Shown: positions 8,311-17,604, counted from the stretch's first letter. The stretch: 64,000 bases of DNA from Moraxella oblonga NBRC 102422 (GCF_001598275.1 NZ_BCYQ01000009.1:1-64000); one strand, 5' to 3'. Program-made: numbers and translations. Notes: generated by a model not told the origin, from the letters alone.

Positions 8311-8439
8311 GAGTTATCCACAACCGATTTAACGGCGACAAATAAGAAAAACTAAGGGGGCGAGGGCGGTTAGCGTTATGGGGTTCGCACCGCCCCGCCC
8401 CCAAGTTTTTCTAAGTCGCCTATCGGATGTGGATAACTC
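8311..8439. repeat. 129-base long hairpin with DnaA boxes at its base
   Basis: GAGTTATCCACA (8311-8322) is perfectly matched by TGTGGATAACTC (8428-8439). Inside, blocks CCGAT, GGCGAC, AGAAAAACT and GGGGGCG each recur as the reverse complement in the other arm, separated by small bulges, leaving a GC-rich centre. The terminal arms contain the 9-base DnaA box TTATCCACA in opposite orientations. The hairpin ends 1 base from the stop of the DUF2523 gene. It could act as a terminator, replication origin or packaging-type signal. Confidence 0.7.
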
Positions 8440-8440
8440 A

Positions 8441-8725
8441 TTACAGTTTACGCACGAATATGAGTTTTAAACTCTTATACGTGGAGACGAACACGAGCGA
8501 CCCTAGCATGATTGAAATGCAATCATCAACCCTTGCGATGTTTAGGTATGCCGAAACATCGGGGTGTAGTGCGGTGTTCATTTGGGTTATTGAGCGTACT
8601 AAATAACCATCAATGATTTTATTGATGTAATTGGCGGTTGCCAAGCCAAAGCCGATACTAGCGAGAATACGCCAGACGAGACCACCAGCAACGATACCAA
8701 GAACAGAAATTAAAGAAAATTGCAT
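8441..8725 (-). CDS. DUF2523 family protein (inovirus minor coat-like)
   Basis: A 94-residue protein with two or three hydrophobic segments: residues 1-27 (FSLISVLGIVAGGLVWRILA and onward) and about 70-85. The pattern of a hydrophobic N-terminus, ASIGFG, a polar middle and a terminal RVDDCISIMLGSL segment matches DUF2523 proteins, which in filamentous phages sit between the adsorption protein and Zot and are thought to be minor coat (pVI-like) proteins. Here neither of those neighbours is present. Family assignment is from remembered features. It is the last of three co-directional small genes. Confidence 0.55.
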   Translation of the reverse strand: MQFSLISVLGIVAGGLVWRILASIGFGLATANYINKIIDGYLVRSITQMNTALHPDVSAYLNIARVDDCISIMLGSLVFVSTYKSLKLIFVRKL

Positions 8726-8787
8726 GACAATTCACCAAAAAAATACCCCTAGATTATATCTAAGGGTATTTGTTTAAACAAGGTTAA

Positions 8788-9003
8788 TTAAACAAACATC
8801 ACTTCCGAAAATGCATAAAACTCATCATTTACCACAAATTCGCAAGATTGTTCATCAAGTAGAACAGATTTGACTTCGCCAGAGACCTTAATCCAAAAAT
8901 CAGAATAAAAAGGCTCTAACGGCATAGGTTTGTAGAAAAAAACAACGTATTTGCCCAAGTATTGAGTATATTGGGTGATTGATGTATAATCAAGATTAGC
9001 CAT
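8788..9003 (-). CDS. Hypothetical small protein in the dif-bounded element
   Basis: A 71-residue acidic, aromatic-rich protein (many Tyr and Phe) with no signal peptide or membrane helix. It has the look of a small beta-rich domain: YVVFFYKPM, KVSGEVKSVLL, SCEFVVNDEFYAF. I do not recognise it. The ATG lies after TTAATTGGAGTACC, a good ribosome binding site. It lies between the DUF2523 and RHH-like genes, all read on the minus strand, so it may be part of the same phage-derived unit. Confidence 0.6.
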   Translation of the reverse strand: MANLDYTSITQYTQYLGKYVVFFYKPMPLEPFYSDFWIKVSGEVKSVLLDEQSCEFVVNDEFYAFSEVMFV

Positions 9004-9096
9004 AATGGTACTCCAATTAAGTTATGGTTAGAGACTTGCAAAAATTGCCGTTTTTGCAAGTCTTGCTTTTTCAAGGATAGCAAATGCTATCCTTTT

Positions 9097-9345
9097 TTAA
9101 TCGTTAAAATCTGAGTAATCAAACGAAACACCGCCAACTACATCTCTACCACCACCAAGACGACCATTAGCAACGGAGTTTGTTATAAAAATCTTAATTT
9201 CCCTAGCCATGGTTGAATGATTTTTTTTACACAAATCATCAAACATGGCTTTCAAGTTGGAATTTATCTTAAAATTTATAGAGGCATCAAGCTCAGTGCC
9301 AACATGAGATAAATTTTTCGCTTTTTTAGATTCATGACCAAACAT
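9097..9345 (-). CDS. Small RHH-like putative DNA-binding protein
   Basis: An 82-residue protein. Residues about 20-55 (ASINFKINSNLKAMFDDLCK, then STMAREIKIFITN) fit a ribbon-helix-helix pattern: a short beta strand followed by two helices with the STMAREIK turn. The N-terminus is basic and the C-terminus is acidic with a GRLGGG linker. It is first in the three-gene unit and faces a promoter region containing perfect palindromes (9476-9520), where it might act as a repressor. Function is inferred from fold pattern only. Confidence 0.55.
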   Translation of the reverse strand: MFGHESKKAKNLSHVGTELDASINFKINSNLKAMFDDLCKKNHSTMAREIKIFITNSVANGRLGGGRDVVGGVSFDYSDFND

Positions 9346-9475
9346 ATCGCACCTTATAAAGTATAAAGAATGTAAAAATATATATCAATTATATTATAGA
9401 TAATTTATAAAAATGTCAATAAAAATTATTAAGTAATTACAATAAAAAACATTAACTATTTGATTTTAAAAGAAA

Positions 9476-9495
9476 TAACGAAAAATTTTTCGTTA
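9476..9495. promoter_or_regulatory. Perfect 20-bp palindrome upstream of the RHH-like gene
   Basis: TAACGAAAAATTTTTCGTTA is fully self-complementary. A second inverted repeat, GTACAC (9498-9503) and GTGTAC (9515-9520), follows at once. They lie about 130 bases upstream of the small gene at 9097-9345, in an AT-rich region, and could be operator or origin elements. Confidence 0.45.
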
Positions 9496-9523
9496 AAGTA
9501 CACTACTAAAATATGTGTACTAC

Positions 9524-9574
9524 GCCACGAACGGCAATCCAACGCCGAAAAGTCGTTGTCATGCCGTTCGTGGC
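9524..9574. repeat. Hairpin abutting the right dif-like site
   Basis: Perfect 13-bp arms GCCACGAACGGCA (9524-9536) and TGCCGTTCGTGGC (9562-9574) with a 25-base loop. It ends 2 bases before the XerC arm of the dif-like site at 9577. GC-rich against an AT-rich background. Confidence 0.7.
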
Positions 9575-9576
9575 TC

Positions 9577-9604
9577 AATTCGCATAAATAGCGTTATATT
9601 AAAT
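9577..9604 (+). other. XerC/XerD (dif-like) recombination site, right copy
   Basis: The 28-bp site has AATTCGCATAA (XerC arm, 9577-9587), a 6-base spacer ATAGCG, and TTATATTAAAT (XerD arm, 9594-9604), one base different from the E. coli XerD arm TTATGTTAAAT. The XerC arm is identical to that of the left copy at 8208-8236, but the orientation is opposite and the spacers differ. Confidence 0.65.
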
Positions 9605-9640
9605 ACCCCCATGCGATAGTAATTTTCGCATGGGGGTATT
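9602..9640. repeat. Perfect 15-bp hairpin overlapping the edge of the right dif-like site
   Basis: AATACCCCCATGCGA (9602-9616) and TCGCATGGGGGTATT (9626-9640), loop of 9 bases. No T-run follows, so it is not a typical terminator. With the three inverted repeats just upstream it makes four hairpin-forming units within 165 bases. Confidence 0.7.
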
Positions 9641-9667
9641 GTTGCTACGCTAACATAACGCATTGTT

Positions 9668-9723
9668 TAAGAGTGGGGCTATATGATGTGTTAAATAAGA
9701 GTGGGTCTATATGATGTGTTAAA
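9668..9723. repeat. Two tandem 28-bp direct repeats
   Basis: Unit 1 (9668-9695) and unit 2 (9696-9723) differ at one position (GGGGCT versus GGGTCT); both end in ATGATGTGTTAAA. They directly abut. The end of the unit resembles a XerD arm only loosely. From 9724 to the next gene at 9908 the sequence is AT-rich and I see nothing else in it. Confidence 0.75.
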
Positions 9724-9907
9724 AATTATATGTTATAAACCAAATTTTTAATGGTTAAAACCATCTTGATTGTGTAATGCTGCAAGTATAAAATGACTTA
9801 ACCAAGACCTTGATAAATTATCATAAATTAAATACATGATTTTAATAAAAACCATATGTTATTAAAAGAGGGTCGTTGTTTTATAAATTTGGAAATTTCA
9901 AATAAAA

Positions 9908-10678
9908 TCACCAAATCGTCAAATCTTTTGATAGGATAAATAAGGTGTCTAAAAACAATAAAAAATTATGCAAAAAATGTAAAAATATAGAAAAAGCAAG
10001 TGTACCACCATACAATCTGGCATGAGTTACGACATAACTAAATAACAAATGATGAAATAAAGCAAAAGGGCTAAAATTTAAATGAGCCAAAGCAAAAAAT
10101 ACACCACTGACCCAAAAAGCAACATGAAAACTTTGACTTTTATCATAAGTGGCTCGCCATAAAATGCCACGAAAAAATATTTCCTCAAAAATCGGTGCAA
10201 TGATGACTGTGCTTAATAGACTAAGCCAAATGCCATAGACAAATAAATCATCTTTTAACCCTATTTGGTCGCCACTTAATTCCCCACCCCAAGATAACAG
10301 GCGAAACCCGATGATGACTGCTGTCCATTTTAATAAAACTGTCCAATTAGGTTCTAAAAATCCCAAATAAGACGAAACGCTTTCCCAAGATTCCAAGGTA
10401 TCAATTCGCCATTTGACAAGCATTACCATGAATAAGGTTGCAAGACAAAATGCCATATAAAAACACAGCGTGAATAATTTATTTTGATTCTGTTTTAAAA
10501 TTTGAAAAGCTTCAAAATCAAATAAAAAATTCAAAAACCACATACCCAATAAAGCAATGATGGTCATTATCATGAGTAATAAAGCAAATAACCCCAATAT
10601 TTCTAATAAAGAAAATAAAGAGGGTGTTTCATCATCATATTCATCAGGTAATTGATTATTCATATTCATGAAATCCAT
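9908..10678 (-). CDS. CPBP family intramembrane glutamic protease
   Basis: A 256-residue polytopic membrane protein of the CPBP (Abi/CAAX protease-like) family. All three motifs are present: FEEIFFRG (E165, E166, R170), FFALAH (H199) and HFLHN (H234, N238). Hydrophobic helices cover residues 27-55, 67-88, 113-128, 148-165 and onward. In other bacteria such proteins act as intramembrane proteases in bacteriocin self-immunity, prenyl-protein processing or signalling; the substrate here is unknown. It follows the gene at 10687-11262 by 8 bases in the same direction and is probably cotranscribed. Confidence 0.85.
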   Translation of the reverse strand: MDFMNMNNQLPDEYDDETPSLFSLLEILGLFALLLMIMTIIALLGMWFLNFLFDFEAFQILKQNQNKLFTLCFYMAFCLATLFMVMLVKWRIDTLESWESVSSYLGFLEPNWTVLLKWTAVIIGFRLLSWGGELSGDQIGLKDDLFVYGIWLSLLSTVIIAPIFEEIFFRGILWRATYDKSQSFHVAFWVSGVFFALAHLNFSPFALFHHLLFSYVVTHARLYGGTLAFSIFLHFLHNFLLFLDTLFILSKDLTIW

Positions 10679-10686
10679 GATGGCTA

Positions 10687-11262
10687 TTAATTGATGGGAT
10701 AGACATAATAGTCATCATCAAATTTTAAATAATTAATTTCAATGCAGGATTTCTTACGATATTCAAAAATATCGCCATCAAGCATTAAGCTCTCATGCTG
10801 TTTATGGAGTTCTAAAAGTCTTATAAAAAATTGCTCATTAATCTCTACGCCATTATCATCAAACACAATAAGTTGTGATTGTGTGAGTGTTTTAAAACTG
10901 GTTCTGCTAATGCCATTGGAATCTGTGGTTGTCTTTGCAAATTTATCATGTAGCCAAAACTCATAAGGTGGCTTTTGGTGTGTCAAACTCAGACAAATCG
11001 TGGCGAGTGTGGGTGTTTTGCGTTGAGTTTTTTGAGTGGGGTTTGGTTGTGTTGTGGTTTGTTCTGTGTTTTTGTTAGAAGTTTTTGTGCTAGAAATCGG
11101 AATATTGGTAGTTTGGGTGTGATTGGCGATACTGCGTTTAAGTTCGGCAATGTAGGCAGGTTTTAGGCTGTCTATCATGGGTGAAAAATAAACCCCTGTA
11201 CCAATCGTGGCAGATAGGCTTAATATGCCTAGTAAGGCAAGTCCTGCATTATTAGCATTCAT
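10687..11262 (-). CDS. Hypothetical protein with an N-terminal membrane anchor
   Basis: 191 residues. Residues 7-27 form a hydrophobic segment (ALLGILSLSATIGTGVYF) and may be a signal anchor. A Thr/Asn/Gln-rich low-complexity linker spans about 48-85. The C-terminal region (about 88-191) has a Cys near its start (TICLSLT) and another near the end (KKSCIEINYLKF), suggesting an exported, possibly disulfide-bonded domain. I do not recognise the family. It heads a unit with the CPBP protein, divergent from obgE. Confidence 0.7.
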   Translation of the reverse strand: MNANNAGLALLGILSLSATIGTGVYFSPMIDSLKPAYIAELKRSIANHTQTTNIPISSTKTSNKNTEQTTTQPNPTQKTQRKTPTLATICLSLTHQKPPYEFWLHDKFAKTTTDSNGISRTSFKTLTQSQLIVFDDNGVEINEQFFIRLLELHKQHESLMLDGDIFEYRKKSCIEINYLKFDDDYYVYPIN

Positions 11263-11268
11263 TGTTAA

Positions 11269-12606
<1,338 letters not shown>

Positions 12607-12618
12607 CAAGGGATTGTG

Positions 12619-13731
12619 ATGAGTAAGTTAAAACGCATTGTTGTAAAAATCGGCTCCTCCCTATTGACCAACAACGGACGAGGGCTTGACCGCACCGCCA
12701 TCTATGAATGGGCAAGACAAATCGCTACTTTGCACGCTCGTGGCATCGAGGTGGTGCTGGTGTCTAGTGGGGCGGTAGCAGAGGGGGTGGTGCGTATGAA
12801 TCTATCCGAACGCCCCAAAAAACTGCCTGCCCTGCAAGCCTGTGCCTCTATCGGTCAGATGGGGCTGATTGAGACATGGTGGCAAGCCTTAATCCAAAAA
12901 GGCGTGCAGTCCTCGCAGATTTTGCTCACGCATGACGATTTGGCTCATCGTTCTCGTTATCTGAATATCGCCCAGACACTCAATCAGCTTATTGACTGGC
13001 ATGTTGTTCCTGTCATTAATGAAAACGACACGGTCAGCTATGGAGAGATTAAATTTGGCGATAATGACACGCTCGGGGCGATGAGTGCTACGCTGGTGGG
13101 GGCGGATTTGTACATCATACTCACCGACCAAGAAGGGGTCTTTACCGACAACCCACGCACCAATCCTGACGCTCGCCTCATACAGACAGAGCGGGCGATG
13201 GCGGATTATCTGTTTGATGTGGCAGGTGATGGCGGTAAATGGGGGTCTGGTGGCATGCTCACCAAAATCCGAGCAGGACGACTGGCGGCGATGGCAAATT
13301 GCCCCACCGTCATTGCCAGTGGTAAGGTAGAAAATGTCATCGTCAGATTGGCAGAGGGCGAGTCCATCGGCACACGACTCACCACCGACCATGCTGACCG
13401 TCTCATCGCCAAAAAACAATGGCTTGCCACCCACATTCGCATGGCAGGAACGCTCATCATTGATGATGGGGCGGTCAATGCCATCACAACCGACCAAAAA
13501 TCGCTACTGCCTGTGGGTGTGGTAGAAGTGCAGGGTGATTTTGAGGTGGGTGACGTGGTGGAGGTAGTCAATGCCCAAAAAGTGCGTATCGCGGTGGGGC
13601 AGGTGGGTTTTGACAGCAGTCAAGCCAAACAAATCACCCAAAAACACACCAATGAAGTGCTTGCCATTTTACACTTAACCGACAATGACAAAGCCATCAT
13701 GATACATCGTGATGATATGGCAGTGTTGTGA
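12619..13731 (+). CDS. proB: Glutamate 5-kinase
   Basis: First enzyme of proline synthesis, phosphorylating glutamate. The amino acid kinase domain starts RIVVKIGSSLLTNNGRGLD and contains VLVSSGAVAEGV, NENDTVSYGEIKFGDNDTL and GSGGMLTKIRAGRLA, the last an ATP/substrate loop of the family. A C-terminal PUA domain (about 280-370) makes this the long, E. coli-type enzyme. GTG at 12616 directly precedes ATG at 12619; AAGGGA lies upstream of both. It is the second gene of an obgE-proB unit, a common pairing. Confidence 0.96.
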   Translation: MSKLKRIVVKIGSSLLTNNGRGLDRTAIYEWARQIATLHARGIEVVLVSSGAVAEGVVRMNLSERPKKLPALQACASIGQMGLIETWWQALIQKGVQSSQILLTHDDLAHRSRYLNIAQTLNQLIDWHVVPVINENDTVSYGEIKFGDNDTLGAMSATLVGADLYIILTDQEGVFTDNPRTNPDARLIQTERAMADYLFDVAGDGGKWGSGGMLTKIRAGRLAAMANCPTVIASGKVENVIVRLAEGESIGTRLTTDHADRLIAKKQWLATHIRMAGTLIIDDGAVNAITTDQKSLLPVGVVEVQGDFEVGDVVEVVNAQKVRIAVGQVGFDSSQAKQITQKHTNEVLAILHLTDNDKAIMIHRDDMAVL

Positions 13732-13790
13732 TATTAAATTGTCTGCACAACCTTGAATCAAAGAAAGCTGTTTGTGGTAAACGTGTCAAG

Positions 13791-13819
13791 CCATAACGGT
13801 TTTTTCCATAACGGTTTTT
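13791..13819. repeat. Short tandem duplication in the proB-hemE intergenic region
   Basis: CCATAACGG followed by six T (13791-13805) is repeated with five T (13806-13819). The 313-base intergenic region holds this, a likely hemE promoter, and no other gene that I can support. Confidence 0.6.
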
Positions 13820-13926
13820 CCATCATCAAGGTAGGTTTGGGAAGATGGAAAATTGGTTTTACAGGAGGTTGATTTATTAAATGAAGACATTGGGTGGGTG
13901 TGATTATTTAAAAATGACACAAACTT

Positions 13927-13935
13927 TGTTATAAT
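13927..13935 (+). promoter_or_regulatory. Probable extended -10 promoter of hemE
   Basis: TGTTATAAT (13927-13935) is a perfect extended -10 element. No good -35 was seen at the expected distance, which is usual for extended -10 promoters. hemE starts about 110 bases downstream. Confidence 0.45.
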
Positions 13936-14044
13936 GGTGTACATAATTAAGATTTGGGTATGATATAACCATAAATTGAGTATGGTTTTATGTGGTTTTA
14001 ATTTGTGGTGATTTTGCACATGTCAAAATATGGAAAATTTTTTT

Positions 14045-15160
14045 ATGTCAATAACTAATCAAAAATTTGCCCCTCTAAAAAACGACCGTCTGCTACGTGC
14101 GTTACGCTTTGAACCTGTGGATGCAACCCCTGTGTGGATGATGAGGCAGGCGGGGCGATATTTGCCAGAATATCGTGAAGTACGTGCCAAAGCTGGGGAT
14201 TTTTTGAGTTTGTGCAAAGATACTGACATGGCAACCGAGGTTACTTTACAGCCTCTACGCCGTTTTGAGCTTGATGCAGCAATCTTGTTTAGTGATATTT
14301 TGACAATTCCAGATGCCTTTGGTTTGGGCTTGTATTTTGAAGAAGGTGAAGGCCCTAAATTTAAATACACAGTACGTACACCAACTGACCTTGAACGCCT
14401 GCCGAAGATTGATGTTGCCAACCAGCTTGATTATGTACTGAAAGCGGTAACCAATATTCGTAAAGAGCTAAACGGTCAAGTACCCTTGTTTGGATTTAGT
14501 GGTTCACCTTGGACACTTGCCACTTATATGGTGGAAGGGGGTTCTAGTCGTGAATTTCGCCATACCAAAGAGATGATGTACGCACGCCCTGAGTTTTTGC
14601 ACGCCTTACTTACCAAAATTAGCGATGCGGTCGTGGATTATTTGGATGCTCAAATCATCGCAGGGGCGAATTTGGTGCAAATTTTTGACAGTTGGGGCGG
14701 GGCATTGGGGCATCGCCAATTTATTGAGTTTAGCCACAACTATAACAAAGACATCATTGCTCGTTTAAAGGTTAAACATCCTGATGTGCCTGTGGTGATG
14801 TTTACTAAAGGTGGTGGGTTGTGGGTGGATGTGCAAGCAGAAAGCCAAGCAGATGCTATTGGGTTGGATTGGACGGTACGGCTTGATAAGGCTCGTTTGA
14901 CACTCAATGAAGCGCAACGTGCTCTCACCATCGCCACCAAAAAACTTCAAAAACCCAAAGCCATACAGGGTAACCTAGACCCTGCTACATTGTACGGTTC
15001 ACCAGCTACTATCAAACAGGCGGTTCATGATATGCTTTCGGATGCTTATCGTGCAGACAAAACAGGTTATGTAGCAAATTTTGGACACGGGATTACTCAA
15101 TGGGTCAAGCCAGAACACGCCAAAGTATTTGTTGATGCGGTACATGACTTTAAGATTTGA
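14045..15160 (+). CDS. hemE: Uroporphyrinogen decarboxylase
   Basis: Cytosolic enzyme of haem synthesis that removes four acetate carboxyls from uroporphyrinogen III. It shows the N-terminal signature [16 protein letters not shown] with the essential Arg, [29 protein letters not shown], and [10 protein letters not shown]. About 371 residues from ATG 14045 (MSITNQKF), with GGAAAA upstream; an in-frame ATG at 14030 would add five residues. It converges on the metal permease gene, which ends 4 bases downstream. Confidence 0.97.
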   Translation: MSITNQKFAPLKNDRLLRALRFEPVDATPVWMMRQAGRYLPEYREVRAKAGDFLSLCKDTDMATEVTLQPLRRFELDAAILFSDILTIPDAFGLGLYFEEGEGPKFKYTVRTPTDLERLPKIDVANQLDYVLKAVTNIRKELNGQVPLFGFSGSPWTLATYMVEGGSSREFRHTKEMMYARPEFLHALLTKISDAVVDYLDAQIIAGANLVQIFDSWGGALGHRQFIEFSHNYNKDIIARLKVKHPDVPVVMFTKGGGLWVDVQAESQADAIGLDWTVRLDKARLTLNEAQRALTIATKKLQKPKAIQGNLDPATLYGSPATIKQAVHDMLSDAYRADKTGYVANFGHGITQWVKPEHAKVFVDAVHDFKI

Positions 15161-15164
15161 CATA

Positions 15165-16025
15165 TTAAGAAGAAAGGGGGTTGTTGTCAACCCCATTGAC
15201 ATGAATATGTCTTTTAAACTTATGCACCATCATCGCCCCCATAAACAACACCGCCTGACACAGCACAATCGTTGCCCCTGTTGCCGAATCCAAATGAAAA
15301 CTTGCCAACACTCCCACCGTACTACTAATAATGCTACTAATAATAGCAATGGCAAGCATTGGCAAAAAGCGTTTGGTTAATAAAAAGGCGGTAATCCCAG
15401 GGGAGATGAGCATTGCCACCACCAAAATCACCCCCACTGCATTCATCGCTACCACAATGGTTGCACACAACAGCACAAGCAGTCCATAATGCAAGGCGTT
15501 TACGGACAGTCCTGCGATTTTGGCTTGGGCGGTATCAAAGGCATATAACAAAAAATCACGGTATTTAATCAAAATCAAAAGTAGCACCGCCACCGATACC
15601 GCCACCACTTGCCAAAGCAGGGTATTTGAAATGCCCAAAAGATTGCCAAACAAAATGTGCTTTAAATGCTCGCCTGTATTTAATTTGGTAAATGCCACCA
15701 GTCCAAAAGCAAACATTGATGAAAAAACAATGCCCATTAGGGTGTCTTCTTTGATACGAGTGTGGTTTTTTAAAAACCCCACCGATACGGCACACAAAAG
15801 CCCTGCCAAAAATGCCCCAAGCATTAAGGGTAAGCCCAAAATGCTTGCCACCACCACGCCCAAAAACACGCCGTGCGATATGGCATCACCCATCAATGAC
15901 CAGCCCTTTAAGACAACAAAACACGACAAAACTGCACAAACAGACGACACCGCAATGGAGGCAATCAAGGCGTGTTGCATAAAGGTATGGGCAAGCGGGT
16001 CTAGGAAAAATTGGGTTGGGGTCAT
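15165..16025 (-). CDS. Metal ABC transporter permease (SitD/AfeD-like)
   Basis: Inner-membrane permease of the ABC-3 family (286 residues, about 8 hydrophobic helices). The family block VLKGWSLMGDAISHGVFLGV occurs near residue 43 and GVILVVAMLISPGITAFLL near residue 200. In SitABCD/YfeABCD systems two such permeases form the channel for Mn2+ or Fe2+. Its partner permease (18515-19354) is 2.5 kb upstream, separated by an XRE gene and three oppositely oriented genes. It lies 36 bases after the XRE regulator on the same strand and may be cotranscribed with it. Confidence 0.88.
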   Translation of the reverse strand: MTPTQFFLDPLAHTFMQHALIASIAVSSVCAVLSCFVVLKGWSLMGDAISHGVFLGVVVASILGLPLMLGAFLAGLLCAVSVGFLKNHTRIKEDTLMGIVFSSMFAFGLVAFTKLNTGEHLKHILFGNLLGISNTLLWQVVAVSVAVLLLILIKYRDFLLYAFDTAQAKIAGLSVNALHYGLLVLLCATIVVAMNAVGVILVVAMLISPGITAFLLTKRFLPMLAIAIISSIISSTVGVLASFHLDSATGATIVLCQAVLFMGAMMVHKFKRHIHVNGVDNNPLSS

Positions 16026-16061
16026 TTTTGATTACTCATTTTTTAAATTATCTTAATAACA

Positions 16062-16481
16062 TCATAAAGTTTCCAAAATAGGTGTGGCAGAATTGATAAT
16101 TTGCTTTAAGACTTTAATATAATCATCTTTTTGTGCCAAGAGTTCATCTTTGTGAGTAATTATAAGGTGTAGTTTTTGTATTTCTGATTTTAATTGAATG
16201 ATTTCTTTTTCTAGTTTTTCATTACCGTTATAATAATTATTATTGCCGTGATAATTTTCACCAATTTGGTAAACGATATTTTGATTATCCATTTTTAGTA
16301 AGTCAAACAATTCTACGCCCAAAATATTAGCGATTTCATTTAGGCGTTTTAGATTTGGCATACTTTTACCCTGCTCAATCTTGGCATAGCCATTACGAGT
16401 AATGTCTAGCTTCTCCGCCATTTGTTCTTGGGTTAAATCGTGTTTTTCTCTTAGTTCACGAATACTTTCAAAGTCAATCAT
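16062..16481 (-). CDS. XRE-family transcriptional regulator with C-terminal coiled coil
   Basis: 139 residues. Residues 7-62 form a canonical HTH_3 domain (LREKHDLTQEQMAEKLDITR, KIEQGKSMPNLKRLNEIANI, LGVELFDLL). Residues about 88-125 (EKEIIQLKSEIQKLHLIITH, KDELLAQKDDYIKVLK) have heptad character and probably dimerise. It is read towards the isolated metal permease and diverges from the exported-protein genes at 16602, so it could regulate either or both. No target operator could be assigned with confidence. Confidence 0.85.
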   Translation of the reverse strand: MIDFESIRELREKHDLTQEQMAEKLDITRNGYAKIEQGKSMPNLKRLNEIANILGVELFDLLKMDNQNIVYQIGENYHGNNNYYNGNEKLEKEIIQLKSEIQKLHLIITHKDELLAQKDDYIKVLKQIINSATPILETL

Positions 16482-16601
16482 CTTTTTTCCTTAAAATACT
16501 TACTGGCAGTTGGCAAATGGGGAGTGGGAGTTGGTTTAAAGATTTGTAAAATTATTGTACCATAGGGGAAATTATTTGGCAAACCAAAACGGAAGTATTT
16601 T

Positions 16602-17084
16602 ATGAAAATTTATCACACCCTGATTGCTCTAATAGTACTTAGTGTTCCAGCATTAGCAAATGCAAACAATCTAAACACGCTTATCAATCAAGAAGCAAAA
16701 AAGGCGACACAATTTTTAAACAAAGAAGACGCCAAAACAACAGGTTACAAATACCATTTAGCCAACAAAAAAATCCATTATGCTGACATAAATAAAGACG
16801 GCAAAAAAGATGCAGTGGTTGCATTGTATTATTGCGAAAAACAATCGTGTCATATGACAACCAATGTTTTTGATGTAGCGGTATTTTTAAACACTGGCAA
16901 TGGTAATTATAAATATGCTTCTGCTTATACATTAGGATTAACAGGAGACTTGACTGTCAAAAACGGCATTATTTATGCCAATACTTTATCTTATATAGAA
17001 CACGAAGACCCTGATTGTTGTCCATCTCATAAAGCATTGGTTAAACTAAAATTTAATAATGGCAAGTTAATTCAAGTTAGATAA
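16602..17084 (+). CDS. Exported hypothetical protein with an EF-hand/FG-GAP-like loop
   Basis: 160 residues. A clear signal peptide, MKIYHTLIALIVLSVPALAN, with a likely cut after ANA or NAN. The mature part contains ADINKDGKKDAVVAL, a DxNxDGxxD calcium-binding-type loop, and Cys residues (CEKQSC, DCC) that may form disulfides. Function unknown. It is the first of three genes at 16602-18438 that code for exported or membrane-anchored proteins, inserted between two permease genes of a metal transporter and divergent from the XRE regulator. Confidence 0.75.
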   Translation: MKIYHTLIALIVLSVPALANANNLNTLINQEAKKATQFLNKEDAKTTGYKYHLANKKIHYADINKDGKKDAVVALYYCEKQSCHMTTNVFDVAVFLNTGNGNYKYASAYTLGLTGDLTVKNGIIYANTLSYIEHEDPDCCPSHKALVKLKFNNGKLIQVR

Positions 17085-17096
17085 CAGGATATTAAA

Positions 17097-17597
17097 ATGA
17101 AGAAGTTAATATTAGCAAGTATGTTATTGGCAAGCAGTCAAATGGCAATGGCGGTAAATTGGGTATATATCGGTCAAGATAACAGAAGTTTCTTGGGAAT
17201 GACCCAAAACAATGAAATGGTATACGGAACTATTCATAGTTATATTGATAAAGACAGTATTTTAATTAAGAAAATACCTAATGGAAGTCCATATATTTCT
17301 GTATGGGTAAATACAAGATACCAAAAACCATTTTTTGGAATTCCAAGATACGAAATGGAAGTATATCAGTTTAAGTCCATAATTTACTTTGATTGCAATA
17401 AACGCTCTGTTGCTACTGGATATATGTCTGCTTATGATAAGAATGGACACTTAATTACTCCAAATTCATTAGACTTTATTGTGAGAAACAACAATCTGTT
17501 AAAAAGTGATTTTGTTCCAAATGACTGGAAAAAAGTTGTTCCCGATACAATAACAGAAAAGGAATTAAATACCGTATGTTCTTGGGTAAAACAATAA
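17097..17597 (+). CDS. Surface-adhesin E-like exported protein
   Basis: 166 residues. Signal peptide MKKLILASMLLASSQMAMAV. The mature part starts with NWVYIG, has YIDKDSI, FDCNKRS, YMSAYDKNGHL and a C-terminal CSWV, so the single conserved Cys pair and the YxxxG segment fit the Haemophilus protein E / adhesin E family pattern. That family binds host matrix proteins in Haemophilus, but this is a distant, pattern-level similarity and the role here is open. It starts 12 bases after the preceding gene and is followed 7 bases later by the Sel1-repeat gene. Confidence 0.6.
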   Translation: MKKLILASMLLASSQMAMAVNWVYIGQDNRSFLGMTQNNEMVYGTIHSYIDKDSILIKKIPNGSPYISVWVNTRYQKPFFGIPRYEMEVYQFKSIIYFDCNKRSVATGYMSAYDKNGHLITPNSLDFIVRNNNLLKSDFVPNDWKKVVPDTITEKELNTVCSWVKQ

Positions 17598-17604
17598 ATC
17601 AATT

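Larger units (their letters stand above)
8208..9640. mobile_element. Small accessory element between inverted dif-like sites (inovirus-derived or pdif-module-like)
   Basis: About 1.4 kb between two XerC/XerD-type sites in opposite orientation. It holds three small minus-strand genes, including a DUF2523 protein typical of filamentous phages (inoviruses), a 129-base hairpin at the left with DnaA boxes, and a cluster of inverted repeats at the right. No replication initiator, Zot/pI ATPase, coat gene or transposase is present, so it is at most a satellite or remnant. Filamentous phages often integrate with host XerCD at dif; Acinetobacter plasmids carry gene modules bounded by inverted pdif sites. 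Which of the two this resembles more is inference. Exact ends are uncertain. Confidence 0.55.

Noticed and set aside
9908..11262. Bacteriocin immunity locus (CPBP gene beside an anchored protein)
   Set aside because: CPBP proteins are often immunity factors, but no bacteriocin precursor or export gene is nearby.
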